This document shows, in pieces, positions 41,003-47,200 of a DNA stretch of 64,000 nucleotides; the first letter of the stretch is position 1, and each line of letters opens with the position of its first letter. A program made the position numbers and the translations under genes. The DNA is from Pardosa pseudoannulata (lineage: Eukaryota > Arthropoda > Arachnida > Araneae > Lycosidae): assembly GCA_032207245.1 (NCBI GenBank), contig CM063509.1, forward strand, positions 96,627,038 to 96,691,037, given 5' to 3'. The notes below the pieces were generated by a model. That model ran no database searches. It saw only the letters and a program-made list of their open reading frames with translations, and had not been told where the DNA came from.

Positions 41003-44000
41003 GGTGTGTGTGTGGCTGATATTAAGATTTGCCCACCAGGTAGCCTGATACCAGTAATGACATCACAGATTCTTCTTTTTCCCACTCGTTGAAAAACAGT
41101 CATGATGATTTGATGTAATGATCTGTGTATTGATGTAATTTTCCTGATGTAAAGAGCAATGTACCCCATTCAGACTCTTTTCTTTCTTATCTTTTAATTG
41201 TTTGTGTGCGTTAAAAAATTCCAATGTCCAAAATAGCTAAATAACTACAACAAGCCAAGAGATATGAAGAAAACTGTAAAATTATTAAGAAAGTATTACA
41301 TACCAAAAAATCGAGCCTTTGCAAATGAAGGAAAAGTTCCTTTCAAATGAAGATTTTGATGTATTGTATGCAAAGCTTTATGGAGTTTTTTGAAGTCATT
41401 ATAACGTTTCCAAACAATTACCTAAATATAGATTTAATAAAATAAAACTGTGTATGAGGCATGGAATAGCATTATAATGCATAAATAATATAAAAACATA
41501 TATTAAGAATTACTTTAATAAAAGCTAAGTAAAACATAATTAAGAATCAACTACATAAAATAAGGTACAAAAATTAAATATACTACATAATTATATGCTG
41601 CATAGTTGATACTATATAATATTACTGGTTTTTTTTTTTGTCTGTTTGTTTGAAGAAAAATGAGAAACTTCAAACCTTCTCTAACAATATACCAAATTTT
41701 GCAAAAAATAAAATACCAAACATGTAACAAAGAAATGAATAAATTTTACATAATAAAAATTCTCCTAAATAGCATTGACTTACATTAATGATAATTTTTT
41801 AAATAAATAAAGTTAATTTTATCTACTTTATAGATCAAACAGTACTTAAGCAAAAATAAAGGAATCACAAAGTGTACCTCAGAGACAGCTTCTACTGAAT
41901 TTTTGGGAAATACCTGCAACAAATTTTAAAATAGTATAAAGTAACAAATATTTTCAGTTTAACAAGATAAACTATATGAATCAGGTAAAAGGAACATATC
42001 ATTTTATATTATAATCATTAATAATAATCAGAACTTCTAAATTAGAGAAAAAATAGCACTTTTAAAAACTTTTTAATAAGTATGTGTAGATATACACAAA
42101 CATATATATATATATATACAGTCAGTACCGGCTATATCATCACCTAGCTTCACCTAGGTCAGTTTTCTAAAGTCCTGTGTAACTTAATAGGGAACATGTG
42201 TTAAAATGCACTGCTTATATAGTTATTTTCTTTTTCTTTTCACCATTTATATGGTCAGTTTCATGTTTTCAACAGTTTCCTTTTTTTTCTTTTTGTTTTA
42301 TTTAAGAAATCAGCATGAAATCAGAGAGGACCTGAATTTAAGCCTTTATTTCCCTCAATTTCCCTCTTTTTTGTTTGTGCAGACTCATCGTCGGAGGTTC
42401 CCACCTCTCTCAGTTCTCTTCCCCCCTGACAACAGGTAGACATTTGTCTGTTTATTGGTTGAAGTTATCTCTTCCTGTTTAAGTTGAAATTGAGACAAAA
42501 CAAGTAAAGGAAAATTTTGTTGCATTTGGATCATACATCACGAATACGAATGTCCATTTTTAAATTATGGCTTTGAAAAGAACGAATTTGTCATTTGCTG
42601 CCAAAAAATCTAATCTTCCAAAGGCCTGGACAATTCCCCCCAGATGACATTAAACAACATACAGGGGATACAGAGATCCAGGGGATTGTAGAGTGAAACC
42701 ACTTAGTCCTTATTTATTTATAGTGCCTGCCAATGACAGCACCAGGACTTTAACCTTTTAAAGTAGAGTGGTTTCGTAGTGAAACCACCTATTAACATAT
42801 TTTTTCTCTTCTTTTTAAAGATATAATAACGATTTTTTTTTTTTGGATGTTTTGACACTTCAAACTATTAATGAATGGTAGCACTACACACAATCTATTT
42901 TTCTCCTTAAAATATACTTGTTTAAACTGGGAAAAAAACAGGTATTTGATTTCCCCCCGTCATGACCTTAAATAAATATATATTCCCAAAACATCACTTA
43001 TAAAAAGTTTAGCTATTTATGTGTTACATCACTTTAATGACAATTATGCAGTGTTTTTTAAATATTATTTAAATTTTAAGAGTGTATTATTCTCAAGCTG
43101 TACAAAGAGGTAGAAAGTTTTGCAGTTAAAACTCACCACCCCACCAAAAAAGAAATTATAATATTTTTCACACATTTCACATATGTAAGGTTTATAGATA
43201 ACATTTATAACCTAATTCTCTTAAATCCCCAAGAATTTTCAGTAGTGACCTTTAAAGGGTTAAACCTGTGTGTAAGAGCAAGTTGAGGGACTAATTCGCA
43301 GAAAGTGTTGTGGGGTCTTAATTCCCTGGTTCTGTAGTTCAGATTTTACTGATAATGATAAGCAAATACATTATTGAAATGATGCTGGCATAATTTGAAA
43401 TAAAAATGTATAATAAAATAAGGTAAGGCTAAAATATTAGGCTGCTTGAGTTCGGGTAGTAAAGTGAGAGTAGTTTGGTTTGGTTTGGAGCGCTACGGTC
43501 TACTGTTTTGCACACGAGGGCTAATGAGACCGGGACCTACAGTTTAAAGCCGATTCCGAACGGCTACAAATATCCATGCCAGCAGCGGGATTCGAACCCA
43601 CGAACTCCGGTTCCGAAGAGCAGCGCTCTACCATTCGGCCATCGTTCGGCAAAAAAGTGAGAGTAGAAAAATATAAAGTAAATGACGGGGCAATTAAAAA
43701 ATGTTACTAAAAAAGTGAGAAAATTAATAGTATGATACATGATGTTAAAGAAAATATAATTTTGGGGATGCAAGTATTTAATTTTTTATAATTTTCTTGT
43801 ATTTTTAACTGGTTTGTTGGGATTTTATAATATATTCGTACATTAAAAAATAAAATAGTATAAGAAAAGATTAAATAAAGTAGCATTAAGTTTGAACTCT
43901 ACTAGCTTACAAGAGAAAGAATGAACACATAAAAGAAATTGAAGCTATCCAATCAGAAAGTTGTAGGTGACCAATGGCAATCCATGAAACTGACTCTCCA

Positions 44001-46228
44001 AACTGGGGCCACAAGCAATGAAGATTCACTTTAAAAATGATAGGAGAGAAGTTAAAAGGCGAAGGAACACAAAAGGAGTGCAGGAGGATTGAAACCTAGA
44101 TTTTGGGAGCCAATCCAGTTGCTAGTTTAGGGCCAGATGGGCAAATAGAAATTTGAGTTGAAATTATGACCTAAGATGGCCGTTAATCTCCTATAATTAC
44201 TAGAGTTTCCATAGTCATACTGTGCTAATTCTACAAGGTGGTCAATGCTTAGATTAATTTGGAATTACATAGATAAATCTTGATAGTAATTTGGAAGAGT
44301 AGGAAGATTAATTTCCCTGTGAATCACTTTATTTCTGAAATACCAAGGAGTGTTAGTGATTTGTCTAATAGTGATGTTTTGTTCAGCAGATAGAAAATTA
44401 ATTAATCAGCCTCATATGACCATGCAATAATTGCATAAAGTAATTGTGGGTAAAAAATAAGATCTGTAAATGAGCAATTTATTATCTGAGTTTAAAACAC
44501 TGATTCCAGCAATTAGGGAGTAAAGTAAATGTTTAGCAGTTTAAAATTTATTTCTAATGTAGTTGATATTGGTAGATTAGGTGAGATTTTCATCGAGAGT
44601 GACTCTGGGATATTTTACAATGTTAGACCAAATGATATGTGTTCTCAATGATGATATTATGAATGTTAGGTGTATGTACATGTTTGTTTGTATTGAGTTT
44701 GATCCTCTGTTATTCAGCTAGTTAACAATTAATATGTTTGTTAATAGCAGATACAGCACATTTGAAATTTTTATTTTTAGCAAAGATTGCTCTATATTCC
44801 ACATAAATTACAATGTTAGCGTTAGTGACTTGAAGGATATCATTTATATATAAATTATAAAGGATGGGACCAAGAAAAAATCCTTAAGGAATGTTGCTAT
44901 TAATATTGAAAGTGTCAGAGACGCTGTTATTAATTTTAAATAGAAAGGTAAGAACGTAGAAGACGAATTAAATAATTAAAGCCATTATGATTAATTTATT
45001 AATGGATAAAACCATCTATCCAGATCTTGTCAAAAGTCCTGGCAACATCAAAGAAGAGAGCAGCAGCAGAAAGTTTATTCAATTTGAAATACACAAGCAT
45101 TTCAATTGTACAATAGACCTGGTAGGGAGCAGATAACTTAGGATAGAAGCCATATTGGTAAGGGTTTAGTATAAATTGCAAGAAATGCTGAATAGTATCT
45201 AGTGTATTGCTTTATTATTATTTTAATACAATTTAATGAAAACTCAATTGTTTACAAGTTTTATTCTCAAGGGTCTAATCCAATAAACTATATTATTATA
45301 CTAAGAATCTCCTTAATGGTTTGGAGTGCTACAGTCTACTCTTTTGCAACACAAGGGCTATTGAGACTGGGACCTACAGCTTAAAGCCAATTCTGAACGG
45401 CTATTAACATCCATGCCACAGTGCAATTTGAACCCACAAACTCCGGTACCGAAGGCCAGCACCCTAACCAATCAGCGATCGTTCGTCTAAGAATTTCCTT
45501 GAAAGAATTCAATCAAAATATAACAATTTGGAAAAATTTTGAGGCATACAAAAATATTTCTTTTGAATCCTAAAAACATTGATTTTTTAAATATTACTTT
45601 ATGTAAAAATTAATATAAAACTGTCTTTTTACATTGCATTTTTTCTTGTCATAGATGCTAAATTCCAGTGTAAAAACTAAATTCAGAGATAGCCACAACC
45701 ATATAGAGATTCTGCTACATATAAAACATGTAAGTATATTTTATATTTACATGTTTTCATTGCGATGACACAGAGAAAAAACGAAGGAGATTAGTTTCAC
45801 TCCTACATTTTCAGTACTTTCTTAGCATCAATAGCACAAGTACTATTAACCTTTGAAAAGTTTTTAAAAACTTTGTATACTACATTAAAGTATCAGCCAC
45901 AGAATTCCAAACTTTTTACGAATTTATAATAAAATACAAGGTTAAATTTCAGAGAATAGATAACTTACAGTCTCATTTAGTCGGTTCATTTAATTGTACA
46001 TAATATTTTCTTACTATTTAATATAAGGAAATATTTCTATTAATATGGCTAATATACAAAATCCCCATACACGCACACATTTTTGTTGTCAAAATTTCTC
46101 GTGAAGCAATTTCTTATCTTTTAAGAGTAATTTTTGCTAAATATTTCTGATTATGAATGCTTAAATCCGATATTGAAATAGAAAGGATAAATACGAACTA
46201 TTTGGCTGTATGTTAAATCTTTACAGTG

Positions 46229-46300
<72 letters not shown>

Positions 46301-46521
46301 TGATGTAGAGACAACAAATTTAACTTAATTTAATTGTCAGTAAAAGATTTAATGGTTTAAATTAATTATATTAGAAAAATCTTTCTGCGAAATATACTTT
46401 AAATTTATGCTTATATACATACTTTTGAAGTGACTTTATATATCGTAAATCCTTTTTTATGCAAGGTAGGATCAGAAACATTAATCATTCGAACCCATTG
46501 ATCCTTTGTTTTCTTTGACAT
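6170..46521 (-). CDS. RPS6KC1: RPS6KC1 (RPK118) ortholog: PX-MIT-pseudokinase protein, whole gene of 16 coding exons
   Basis: The spliced coding length is 2712 nt (903 residues plus stop), and every exon junction keeps phase with GT-AG sites. Domains in order: PX (about residues 10-125, with WKRYNDF at 49-55 and EERR at 93-96, the basic residues expected to hold PI3P); an acidic low-complexity linker with two similar motifs, EFDPLL and DFDPLA; MIT helices (about 369-440); and a divergent AGC-like kinase domain (about 470-900) split by a long insert. Lys498 sits in the VAIK-lysine position. The catalytic-loop Asp764 and Asn769 are present, but the HRD arginine reads Met763 and DFG reads TYQ. 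CAPE (803-806) and DWWSLG are kept. Vertebrate RPS6KC1 also lacks DFG and is described as a PI3P-binding endosomal adaptor for sphingosine kinase and peroxiredoxin-3; that role is inferred here. The kinase insert (about 185 residues) is shorter than in human, so an exon between 20596 and 16206 may be missed. Confidence 0.93.
7005..7970 (-). repeat. Dispersed ~0.95-kb repeat with tRNA-like head, copy 1 (RPS6KC1 intron 15)
   Basis: This segment is the reverse complement, with small indels, of 33131-34065. Read on the minus strand, the head (about 7970 down to 7885) resembles a tRNA-Gly-derived sequence: TTTGGTAGAATGTCCG in the A-box position, GGTTCTATCC in the B-box position, and a CCCAATGCAGC-like end. 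That suggests a long SINE or SINE-headed composite. The body has AT-rich blocks and a GCCTAAGCTATCTGCC block. Confidence 0.75.
8995..9090 (-). CDS. RPS6KC1: RPS6KC1 coding exon 15
   Basis: Acceptor TTGATAG, donor GTAAGT, 32 codons, phase 0 at both ends. It encodes CHPTGITRHTVLNFPSDIS, colinear with the human C-lobe segment CHPAGINTHTTLNMPE. Confidence 0.93.
9169..9251 (-). CDS. RPS6KC1: RPS6KC1 coding exon 14
   Basis: Acceptor TTTTACAG, donor GTAAGT, 83 nt. It encodes DCDWWSLGVILFELLTGR, the conserved kinase subdomain IX helix. The split codon with exon 13 completes the E of APE. Confidence 0.95.
9640..10770 (+). mobile_element. Less AT-rich island, probable remnant of an LTR retrotransposon
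   Basis: Composition shifts to mixed GC. Two tandem, diverged ~98-bp units (about 10171-10267 and 10268-10367) each hold ATCCCAAG, an AATAAA and AGACTGGTC-AGGCGACCTC. This resembles a duplicated U3/R part of an LTR. TGGTGCCGGGGAAAAC near 10648 resembles leader sequence of BEL/Pao-like elements. No matching second LTR or target duplication was found and no protein domain survives. An unclassified repeat is the alternative. Confidence 0.35.
10781..10807. repeat. (TA)n microsatellite
   Basis: Uninterrupted TA dinucleotides, about 27 bp, in RPS6KC1 intron 13. Confidence 0.95.
11118..11310 (-). mobile_element. Degenerate tRNA-derived SINE (family 1)
   Basis: It shares TGGTTTGGAGTGCTACAG and a decayed GGGGATTTGAA (B-box complement) with the better copies at 43474 and 45315, in the same orientation. 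Indels and a T-run interrupt it. Confidence 0.6.
12086..12175 (-). CDS. RPS6KC1: RPS6KC1 coding exon 13 (activation segment, DFG-less)
   Basis: Acceptor TTCTCAG, donor GTAATA, 90 nt. It encodes GHILLTYQSKW, where an active kinase would have a DFG, and ends with FFCAP of the APE motif. Human RPS6KC1 reads LTYFSRW at the same place. Confidence 0.94.
13048..13085 (-). CDS. RPS6KC1: RPS6KC1 coding exon 12 (catalytic loop micro-exon)
   Basis: Only 38 nt, acceptor TTTATAG, donor GTAAGC. It encodes DFHPDNILLGAE, keeping catalytic Asp and Asn. The split codon with exon 11 gives ATG (Met) where HRD has Arg. Confidence 0.9.
13201..13809. mobile_element. MITE with ~35-bp terminal inverted repeats
   Basis: The left end, starting TGAGCCGCTCAGAAGCCAAT (about 13201-13235), pairs as an inverted repeat with the right end 13775-13809. 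Both abut TATA, consistent with a TA duplication of the Tc1/mariner type. A second direct copy of the end sequence, AGAAGCCATTGTGAATAAG, lies internally near 13384. No transposase is encoded. It lies between RPS6KC1 exons 11 and 12. Confidence 0.88.
13922..14420 (-). repeat. Dispersed repeat (family D), copy 1
   Basis: On the minus strand it matches 63040-63520 (plus) over several blocks: GTAATGCTGCAT, TTTTAATCAAGGTCA, GTTGTTAAAGCTAAAA, AATGCATAAATTTTA and GTGCCTGAATGTTGGCATG. It is a dispersed element of unknown class. Confidence 0.75.
14924..14953. repeat. Poly-A run (~30 nt)
   Basis: A homopolymer A tract immediately 5' of the pogo/Tigger-like end at 14971. It may be the tail of an older retroposed sequence. 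Confidence 0.85.
14971..15475 (+). mobile_element. Possible decayed pogo/Tigger-like element
   Basis: It starts after a TA with CAGGTATTCCTCAATTTATG, resembling Tigger-type termini. Near 15440 the text TTCAACTTATGTTGC resembles the opposite subterminal region. No intact second terminus and no readable transposase. Confidence 0.35.
15962..16206 (-). CDS. RPS6KC1: RPS6KC1 coding exon 11 (end of kinase insert, helix before catalytic loop)
   Basis: Acceptor TTTAACAG, donor GTTAGT, 245 nt. A polar stretch is followed by LWAAEIVVALESLHNLGI, colinear with human RWAAEMVVALDALHREGI. The last codons are ATA ACT TGG AT, so the residues before catalytic Asp are I-T-W-M instead of I-V-C-R. Confidence 0.92.
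16670..16803 (+). repeat. Giant poly-G tract (134 bp, five interruptions)
   Basis: Nearly pure G on the plus strand, with non-G only at about 16687 (A) and 16708, 16727, 16781 and 16785 (T). The longest pure run is about 53 G. It lies in RPS6KC1 intron 10, some 460 bp upstream of exon 11, so the transcript would carry a poly-C tract while the template strand carries the G run. Its length in so AT-rich a genome is extreme, and it could be inflated by assembly error. Confidence 0.95.
17055..17218 (-). other. Unassigned coding-like segment, possible extra exon
   Basis: On the minus strand a good acceptor (TTTATATCACAG) is followed by an open frame that reads like protein (FPLSESSTGLYIGTSVLFG, then EFCKNWPVIKVQSEVMHDVF) to a stop near 16998. 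Used as an exon it would need one nucleotide from a preceding exon, but RPS6KC1 exon 10 ends and exon 11 begins in phase 0, so it does not fit the gene model without a further unseen exon. The ends CAGGGGTTTTTC / AAACCCCCTG are also weakly inverted, so a small transposon fragment is an alternative. Confidence 0.3.
17322..20105 (-). mobile_element. Degenerate piggyBac transposon with TTAA end
   Basis: The left end is TTAA then CCCTTTGCAACACAC. The right end, read inward on the minus strand, is CCCTTTCCAGCATG next to TCAA (a decayed TTAA). The 2784-bp interval contains the piggyBac transposase pseudogene. The ends and spacing fit a once complete autonomous element inserted in RPS6KC1 intron 10. 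Confidence 0.85.
17880..19551 (-). pseudogene. piggyBac transposase pseudogene (DDE_Tnp_1_7)
   Basis: Reading down from the ATG at 19551: an acidic N-terminus (EEALALFEELPSD, acidic run), LPSYQDYWKS, the core MIKFKGRSTLKQYIPKK, IDNYFTSYNLL, GFVDIFNQLKFFYEID, and a C-terminal cysteine-rich block RRKFAYCS...C..C...VPLC near 17920. The frame is broken by a stop near 19148, a shift near 18692 and further breaks below 18264. The first catalytic Asp (DE before MI..FKGR) is replaced (NKS). The family order is complete; the copy is dead. Confidence 0.9.
20596..21144 (-). CDS. RPS6KC1: RPS6KC1 coding exon 10 (kinase N-lobe plus insert)
   Basis: Acceptor TTTTTACAG, donor GTAAGT, 549 nt (183 codons), phase 0 at both ends. 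The first part encodes YMVKLYHIYETSYAIFLIIE and HASGGRLWDYVSSYL (hinge and following helix; human reads HAEGGKLWSYISKFL). The rest is a Ser/Thr/Asp/Asn-rich insert ending CDKDK, expected to be disordered. Confidence 0.94.
21489..22289. mobile_element. Non-autonomous hAT-like element, 801 bp
   Basis: Left end CAGGGTATCTGCC; right end, read inward, CATGGTTTCCGCG. Both subterminal regions carry repeated CATGACTTTCC motifs in the same strand sense. TATTAA flanks both sides as the recognisable part of a target duplication. No transposase seen. Confidence 0.75.
23233..23998. mobile_element. Non-autonomous hAT-like element, 766 bp
   Basis: Left end TAGGTTTGGC; right end, read inward, TAGGGTTGGTC. 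The flanks AGATATAT and AGATACAT form an 8-bp target duplication with one mismatch. Subterminal regions contain many GGCAAAAA/TTTTTGCC motifs. It holds a poly-A run near 23470 but no coding sequence. Confidence 0.82.
24205..24354 (-). CDS. RPS6KC1: RPS6KC1 coding exon 9 (kinase N-lobe)
   Basis: Acceptor TTCACAG, donor GTAAAT, exactly 50 codons. It encodes LNKYKVLGILGKVLLVLD and ends TYVVK, with the lysine in the VAIK position (residue 498). There is no GxGxxG loop, as in human. Confidence 0.95.
24360..25586. other. RPS6KC1 intron 8, nothing further seen
   Basis: Uniformly AT-rich intron sequence without recognisable elements apart from short TA runs. Confidence 0.6.
25587..25702 (-). CDS. 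RPS6KC1: RPS6KC1 coding exon 8 (second half of MIT domain)
   Basis: Acceptor TTTTCACAG, donor GTAAGT, 116 nt. It encodes DIRDAVRKKILLYLMRAEEI, the third MIT helix with the typical YLxRAEEI ending. Confidence 0.95.
25875..25965. repeat. TTGGTTGG-rich simple sequence
   Basis: Diverged tandem TTGGTTGG-like units in RPS6KC1 intron 7. Confidence 0.6.
26040..27250. other. Less AT-rich block of unknown origin in intron 7
   Basis: Composition shifts to about 40% GC by eye for more than 1 kb, with CA-rich and purine-rich text but no frame over 60 codons. It looks like an old transposon or foreign insertion. No termini or domains could be recognised. Confidence 0.4.
28927..29095 (-). mobile_element. 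Degenerate tRNA-derived SINE (family 1)
   Basis: It has GGAGTACCATAGTCTAC (SINE tail side), GGGATTCAAAACC (B-box complement) and CAGTGCTCTACAATTTGGCC (A-box complement), in the same order as the copy at 43474. Confidence 0.75.
29675..29986 (-). CDS. RPS6KC1: RPS6KC1 coding exon 7 (acidic linker and first MIT helices)
   Basis: Acceptor TTTCTCCCCTAG, donor GTAATA, 312 nt. The acceptor was chosen because it restores phase with exon 6 (split Asp codon). It encodes DLSDFDPLANK, an acidic stretch, then FILHASKYVIKAQEAE and AFEMYKKAIDVLLQGIQ of the MIT domain. Confidence 0.93.
30215..30255. repeat. (TA)n microsatellite
   Basis: About 41 bp of TA dinucleotides in RPS6KC1 intron 6. Confidence 0.95.
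31468..31745 (+). mobile_element. Possible pogo/Tigger-like fragment
   Basis: It begins after TA with CAGTGTTCTCTCACTCATG and repeats the theme of ACTTATAAG/CAGTTATATGAC, as subterminal regions of Tigger-like elements do. No second terminus and no transposase. Confidence 0.35.
31860..32098 (-). mobile_element. Dispersed SINE-like repeat (family 2), copy 1
   Basis: On the minus strand the head GGTAGCTCAGTCGTCAAATG fits a tRNA A box. The body shares TTCATTAATGGT, AAAATAGGTT and a GTCCTCA/GACTCAC tail with the neighbour at 32270. The B box is decayed. Confidence 0.55.
32270..32510 (-). mobile_element. Dispersed SINE-like repeat (family 2), copy 2
   Basis: It aligns block by block with 31860-32098 in the same orientation and spacing (AGGGTCCTCATAATTTA, ATTGCAACTACAAACCTATTTTA, CATTAATGAACA). 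The tRNA-like head is more degraded than in copy 1. Confidence 0.55.
32520..32553. repeat. (TA)n microsatellite
   Basis: TA dinucleotide run directly after SINE-like copy 2, in RPS6KC1 intron 6. Confidence 0.95.
32840..33012 (+). repeat. Diverged fragment of the ~0.95-kb repeat family
   Basis: It shares AATAGCCTAAGTT, CATATTGGATTTTT, ATGAGTTAGGGTT and AAAATCCACCC with 33420-33710, in the same order and orientation. It is a third, older copy next to copy 2. Confidence 0.7.
33131..34065 (+). repeat. Dispersed ~0.95-kb repeat with tRNA-like head, copy 2 (RPS6KC1 intron 6)
   Basis: Inverted partner of 7005-7970. It starts GTGCAGGCGTTGTATGTTTG, then the tRNA-Gly-like head (TTTGGTAGAATGTCCG, GGTTCTATCC, AATGCAGC), and ends near the palindromic text CCCGTCATATGATGGG. 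The end lies only about 80 bp from exon 6. Confidence 0.78.
34148..34548 (-). CDS. RPS6KC1: RPS6KC1 coding exon 6 (acidic linker)
   Basis: Acceptor GAATTTTTCAAG, donor GTTTGT, 401 nt. It joins exon 5 through a split AG|T serine codon. It encodes a Ser/Asp-rich low-complexity linker with an acidic run (TEDDEDDRTTFTDDD) and the motif LAEFDPLLTAN, which resembles DFDPLANK in exon 7. Confidence 0.92.
34892..35216. mobile_element. Non-autonomous hAT element, 325 bp, with perfect 8-bp TSD
   Basis: Left end CATGGCCGTAGCTAG; right end, read inward, CAAGGCCGTAGGCAG. CAAAGATT is duplicated exactly at 34884-34891 and 35217-35224. It carries G/C runs and an internal palindrome (34999-35024). No coding sequence. 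Confidence 0.92.
34999..35024. repeat. Perfect 12-bp palindrome inside the hAT element
   Basis: CCGGAAATACAG and CTGTATTTCCGG separated by TG. A stable hairpin centred in the 325-bp element. Confidence 0.9.
35389..35534 (-). CDS. RPS6KC1: RPS6KC1 coding exon 5
   Basis: Acceptor CTATTTTTAG, donor GTATTT, 146 nt. It encodes DGHYADLVPNENSVDVID and a Ser-rich stretch just after the PX domain. Confidence 0.92.
35640..36110. other. Less AT-rich block in RPS6KC1 intron 4, unclassified repeat
   Basis: Two GC-richer segments (35640-35700 and 35860-36090) with CTGAGGCGGTCTGCAG and GGCGAAAGAGGGC text. No long frame and no matched termini. Probably a transposon remnant of unknown class. Confidence 0.35.
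37051..37628 (+). mobile_element. Solo LTR, 578 bp, with 5-bp TSD
   Basis: It starts TGTAAGG and ends GAGTTACA (inverted TGTAA/TTACA ends), flanked by AAATA on both sides (37046-37050 and 37629-37633). It is GC-richer than its surroundings, with a C-tract near 37267 and an AATAAA near 37479 as a possible R-region signal. No internal retroelement coding region is next to it, so it is a recombination remnant. Superfamily (Gypsy or BEL) cannot be decided. Confidence 0.85.
37918..38728. mobile_element. Non-autonomous hAT-like element, 811 bp, with TSD
   Basis: Left end CAGGGATGTTGCG and right end CGCAACATCCCTG are exact reverse complements. GTTCACT flanks both sides (37911-37917 and 38729-38735). 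Subterminal regions repeat TTTGGAGCAG/TGGTGCAG motifs. No transposase. Confidence 0.9.
39463..39578 (-). CDS. RPS6KC1: RPS6KC1 coding exon 4 (PX domain, C-terminal half)
   Basis: Acceptor TGTTATAG, donor GTAAAT, 116 nt. It encodes GRFDDSVIEERRLSALKLLE, the conserved PX helix with the second basic patch, matching human GRFDETVIEERR. Confidence 0.95.
40187..40208. repeat. (TA)n, left half of a split tract
   Basis: TA run ending exactly at the left terminus of the hAT element at 40209. Confidence 0.9.
40209..40955. mobile_element. Non-autonomous hAT element, 747 bp, inside a (TA)n tract
   Basis: Left end TAGTGGCATGCGGTCC; right end, read inward, CAGTGGCGTGCGGTGG (12 of 16 equal), the common CAGTGGCG-type hAT terminus. 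Both sides are TA repeats, consistent with an 8-bp ATATATAT duplication. Inside is AGGGTGTGCACTGCGCACCCT, an imperfect palindrome. No coding sequence. Confidence 0.85.
40956..40999. repeat. (TA)n, right half of a split tract
   Basis: About 44 bp of TA followed by TGTGGGTGTGTG. It directly abuts the right end of the hAT element. Confidence 0.9.
41304..41421 (-). CDS. RPS6KC1: RPS6KC1 coding exon 3 (PX domain core)
   Basis: Acceptor TATATTTAG, donor GTATGT, 118 nt. It encodes VIVWKRYNDFKKLHKALHTI and FPSFAKARFFG, the PX R-Y-x-D-F motif and its loop, close to human IVWKRYSDFKKLHKEL. Confidence 0.96.
41878..41913 (-). CDS. RPS6KC1: RPS6KC1 coding exon 2 (36-nt micro-exon)
   Basis: Acceptor TTTGTTGCAG, donor GTACAC, 12 codons encoding VFPKNSVEAVSE. 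It fits between the first PX strand of exon 1 and exon 3, in phase 0 on both sides. Confidence 0.9.
42754..43259. mobile_element. piggyBac-type MITE, 506 bp, TTAA flanks
   Basis: TTAA at 42750-42753 then CCTTTTAAAG; the right end, read inward, is TTAA then CCCTTTAAAGG. No coding sequence. Just inside the left end GTGGTTTC and GAAACCAC form a small hairpin (42768-42788). The ends are shared in style, not identity, with the dead piggyBac at 17322. Confidence 0.7.
43474..43653 (-). mobile_element. tRNA-derived SINE (family 1), best copy, with 13-bp TSD
   Basis: On the minus strand it starts with a tRNA-like head: A box TGGCCGAATGGTAGAGCGC, B box GGGTTCGAATCCC, then a unique body ending CCAAACCAAACCAAA. 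AAAGTGAGAGTAG is duplicated at 43461-43473 and 43654-43666. It is short, ~180 bp, with intact pol III boxes, and could be young. Confidence 0.93.
44050..45190 (-). pseudogene. Degenerate Jockey-like LINE, RT part
   Basis: Read down from 45190 on the minus strand: PYQYGFYPKLSAPYQ, LNKLSAAALFFDVARTFDKI, GPILYNLYINDI near 44850, and NTPWYFRNKVIHREINLPTL near 44330. This is the Jockey RT order (QFGFRPGHST, FFDVAKAFDKVW, LYxNDI, NAPWYVRN). Stops and frameshifts throughout. Oriented opposite to the copy at 1205. Confidence 0.85.
45315..45486 (-). mobile_element. tRNA-derived SINE (family 1), with ~14-bp TSD
   Basis: It has the same head and body as the copy at 43474, with a mutated B box (CAATTTGAACCCAC on the plus strand). 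CTAAGAATCTCCTT (45301-45314) and CTAAGAATTTCCTT (45487-45500) flank it with one difference. Confidence 0.9.
46229..46298. repeat. (TA)n microsatellite, 70 bp
   Basis: The longest TA tract in the window, one interruption near 46238. It lies in RPS6KC1 intron 1, about 125 bp downstream (in gene sense) of the exon 1 donor. Confidence 0.95.
46423..46521 (-). CDS. RPS6KC1: RPS6KC1 coding exon 1 (start codon)
   Basis: ATG at 46521-46519, preceded in frame by a TAG seven codons upstream, so this is the first possible Met. It encodes MSKKTKDQWVRMINVSDPTL, then HKKGFTIYKVTSK (first PX strand; human has HPRGYTVYKVTAR). Donor GTATGT, 33 codons. Confidence 0.93.
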
Positions 46522-47200
46522 TTGTGTATATTTGCAAAACTAATAATAAAATCAATGCAAAATGACAAATATCACAGGTAAATTTTACACAGTAAACAGA
46601 CCAGACGACAGGCTTTGAACTAAAGTTAGAGTTTATAGAAACTTGATTTTTTTTTGTGGTAGAATAAAAATATTTTTCAAATTAAGTATAAAAACTGTTA
46701 AATTTTGGGAGATAATAACTGAGAAAATAATTTAAGATAATGATAAATAATTGTGTTGTAATACGTGCGAAATAAAAATTACATGTAAAAATTAATTACC
46801 TTTCACACTGGAGTATTTAAAGTAATTCATTTACATGATTATTGGATCTAAACAAATATTAATATTAATCTTAGCATTTAAATGCTTTATTTTTGATTTA
46901 TAAACCTTCTTTCTAACATTTTATGTAATGTAATTAGTTTTTCGCATTTATTATAAAAATTAAGTAGCAACATGGAGGCAATCCTATCATTATTAAATAT
47001 ATTAAATTTCTGATAGTTACTACATATTTCAACTCAATTATATGCATCCTCTGATATAATTTAGATTTTATTTTAAAGTCGCAAGCTTATGAGGTAAACA
47101 AAAAAATTGGCACAACTTATAAAAATTTTCTTTTTTTTAATGAGAAAGTGGAATTTTTGGCATTGGCAACGACGAATGTAAGTGTAGCGTAGCGTAGGCC
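46522..47200. promoter_or_regulatory. Presumed 5' region of RPS6KC1, possibly shared with a divergent gene
   Basis: Sequence just upstream of the RPS6KC1 start codon, AT-rich with no clear TATA/Inr arrangement. At 47140-47215 composition becomes less AT-rich (GGCATTGGCAACGACGAAT followed by the donor-like GTAAGTG at 47178 on the plus strand). That could be a noncoding first exon of a plus-strand transcript such as the B56 gene. Inference only. Confidence 0.25.

Noticed and set aside
43564..43773. 69-residue frame over the SINE, and a true tRNA gene there
   Set aside because: The A and B boxes belong to a SINE with duplicated target sites. The sequence between them does not form a clear tRNA cloverleaf by eye.
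46521..46542. Start of RPS6KC1 further upstream
   Set aside because: An in-frame TAG precedes the ATG by seven codons, so no upstream start exists in this exon.
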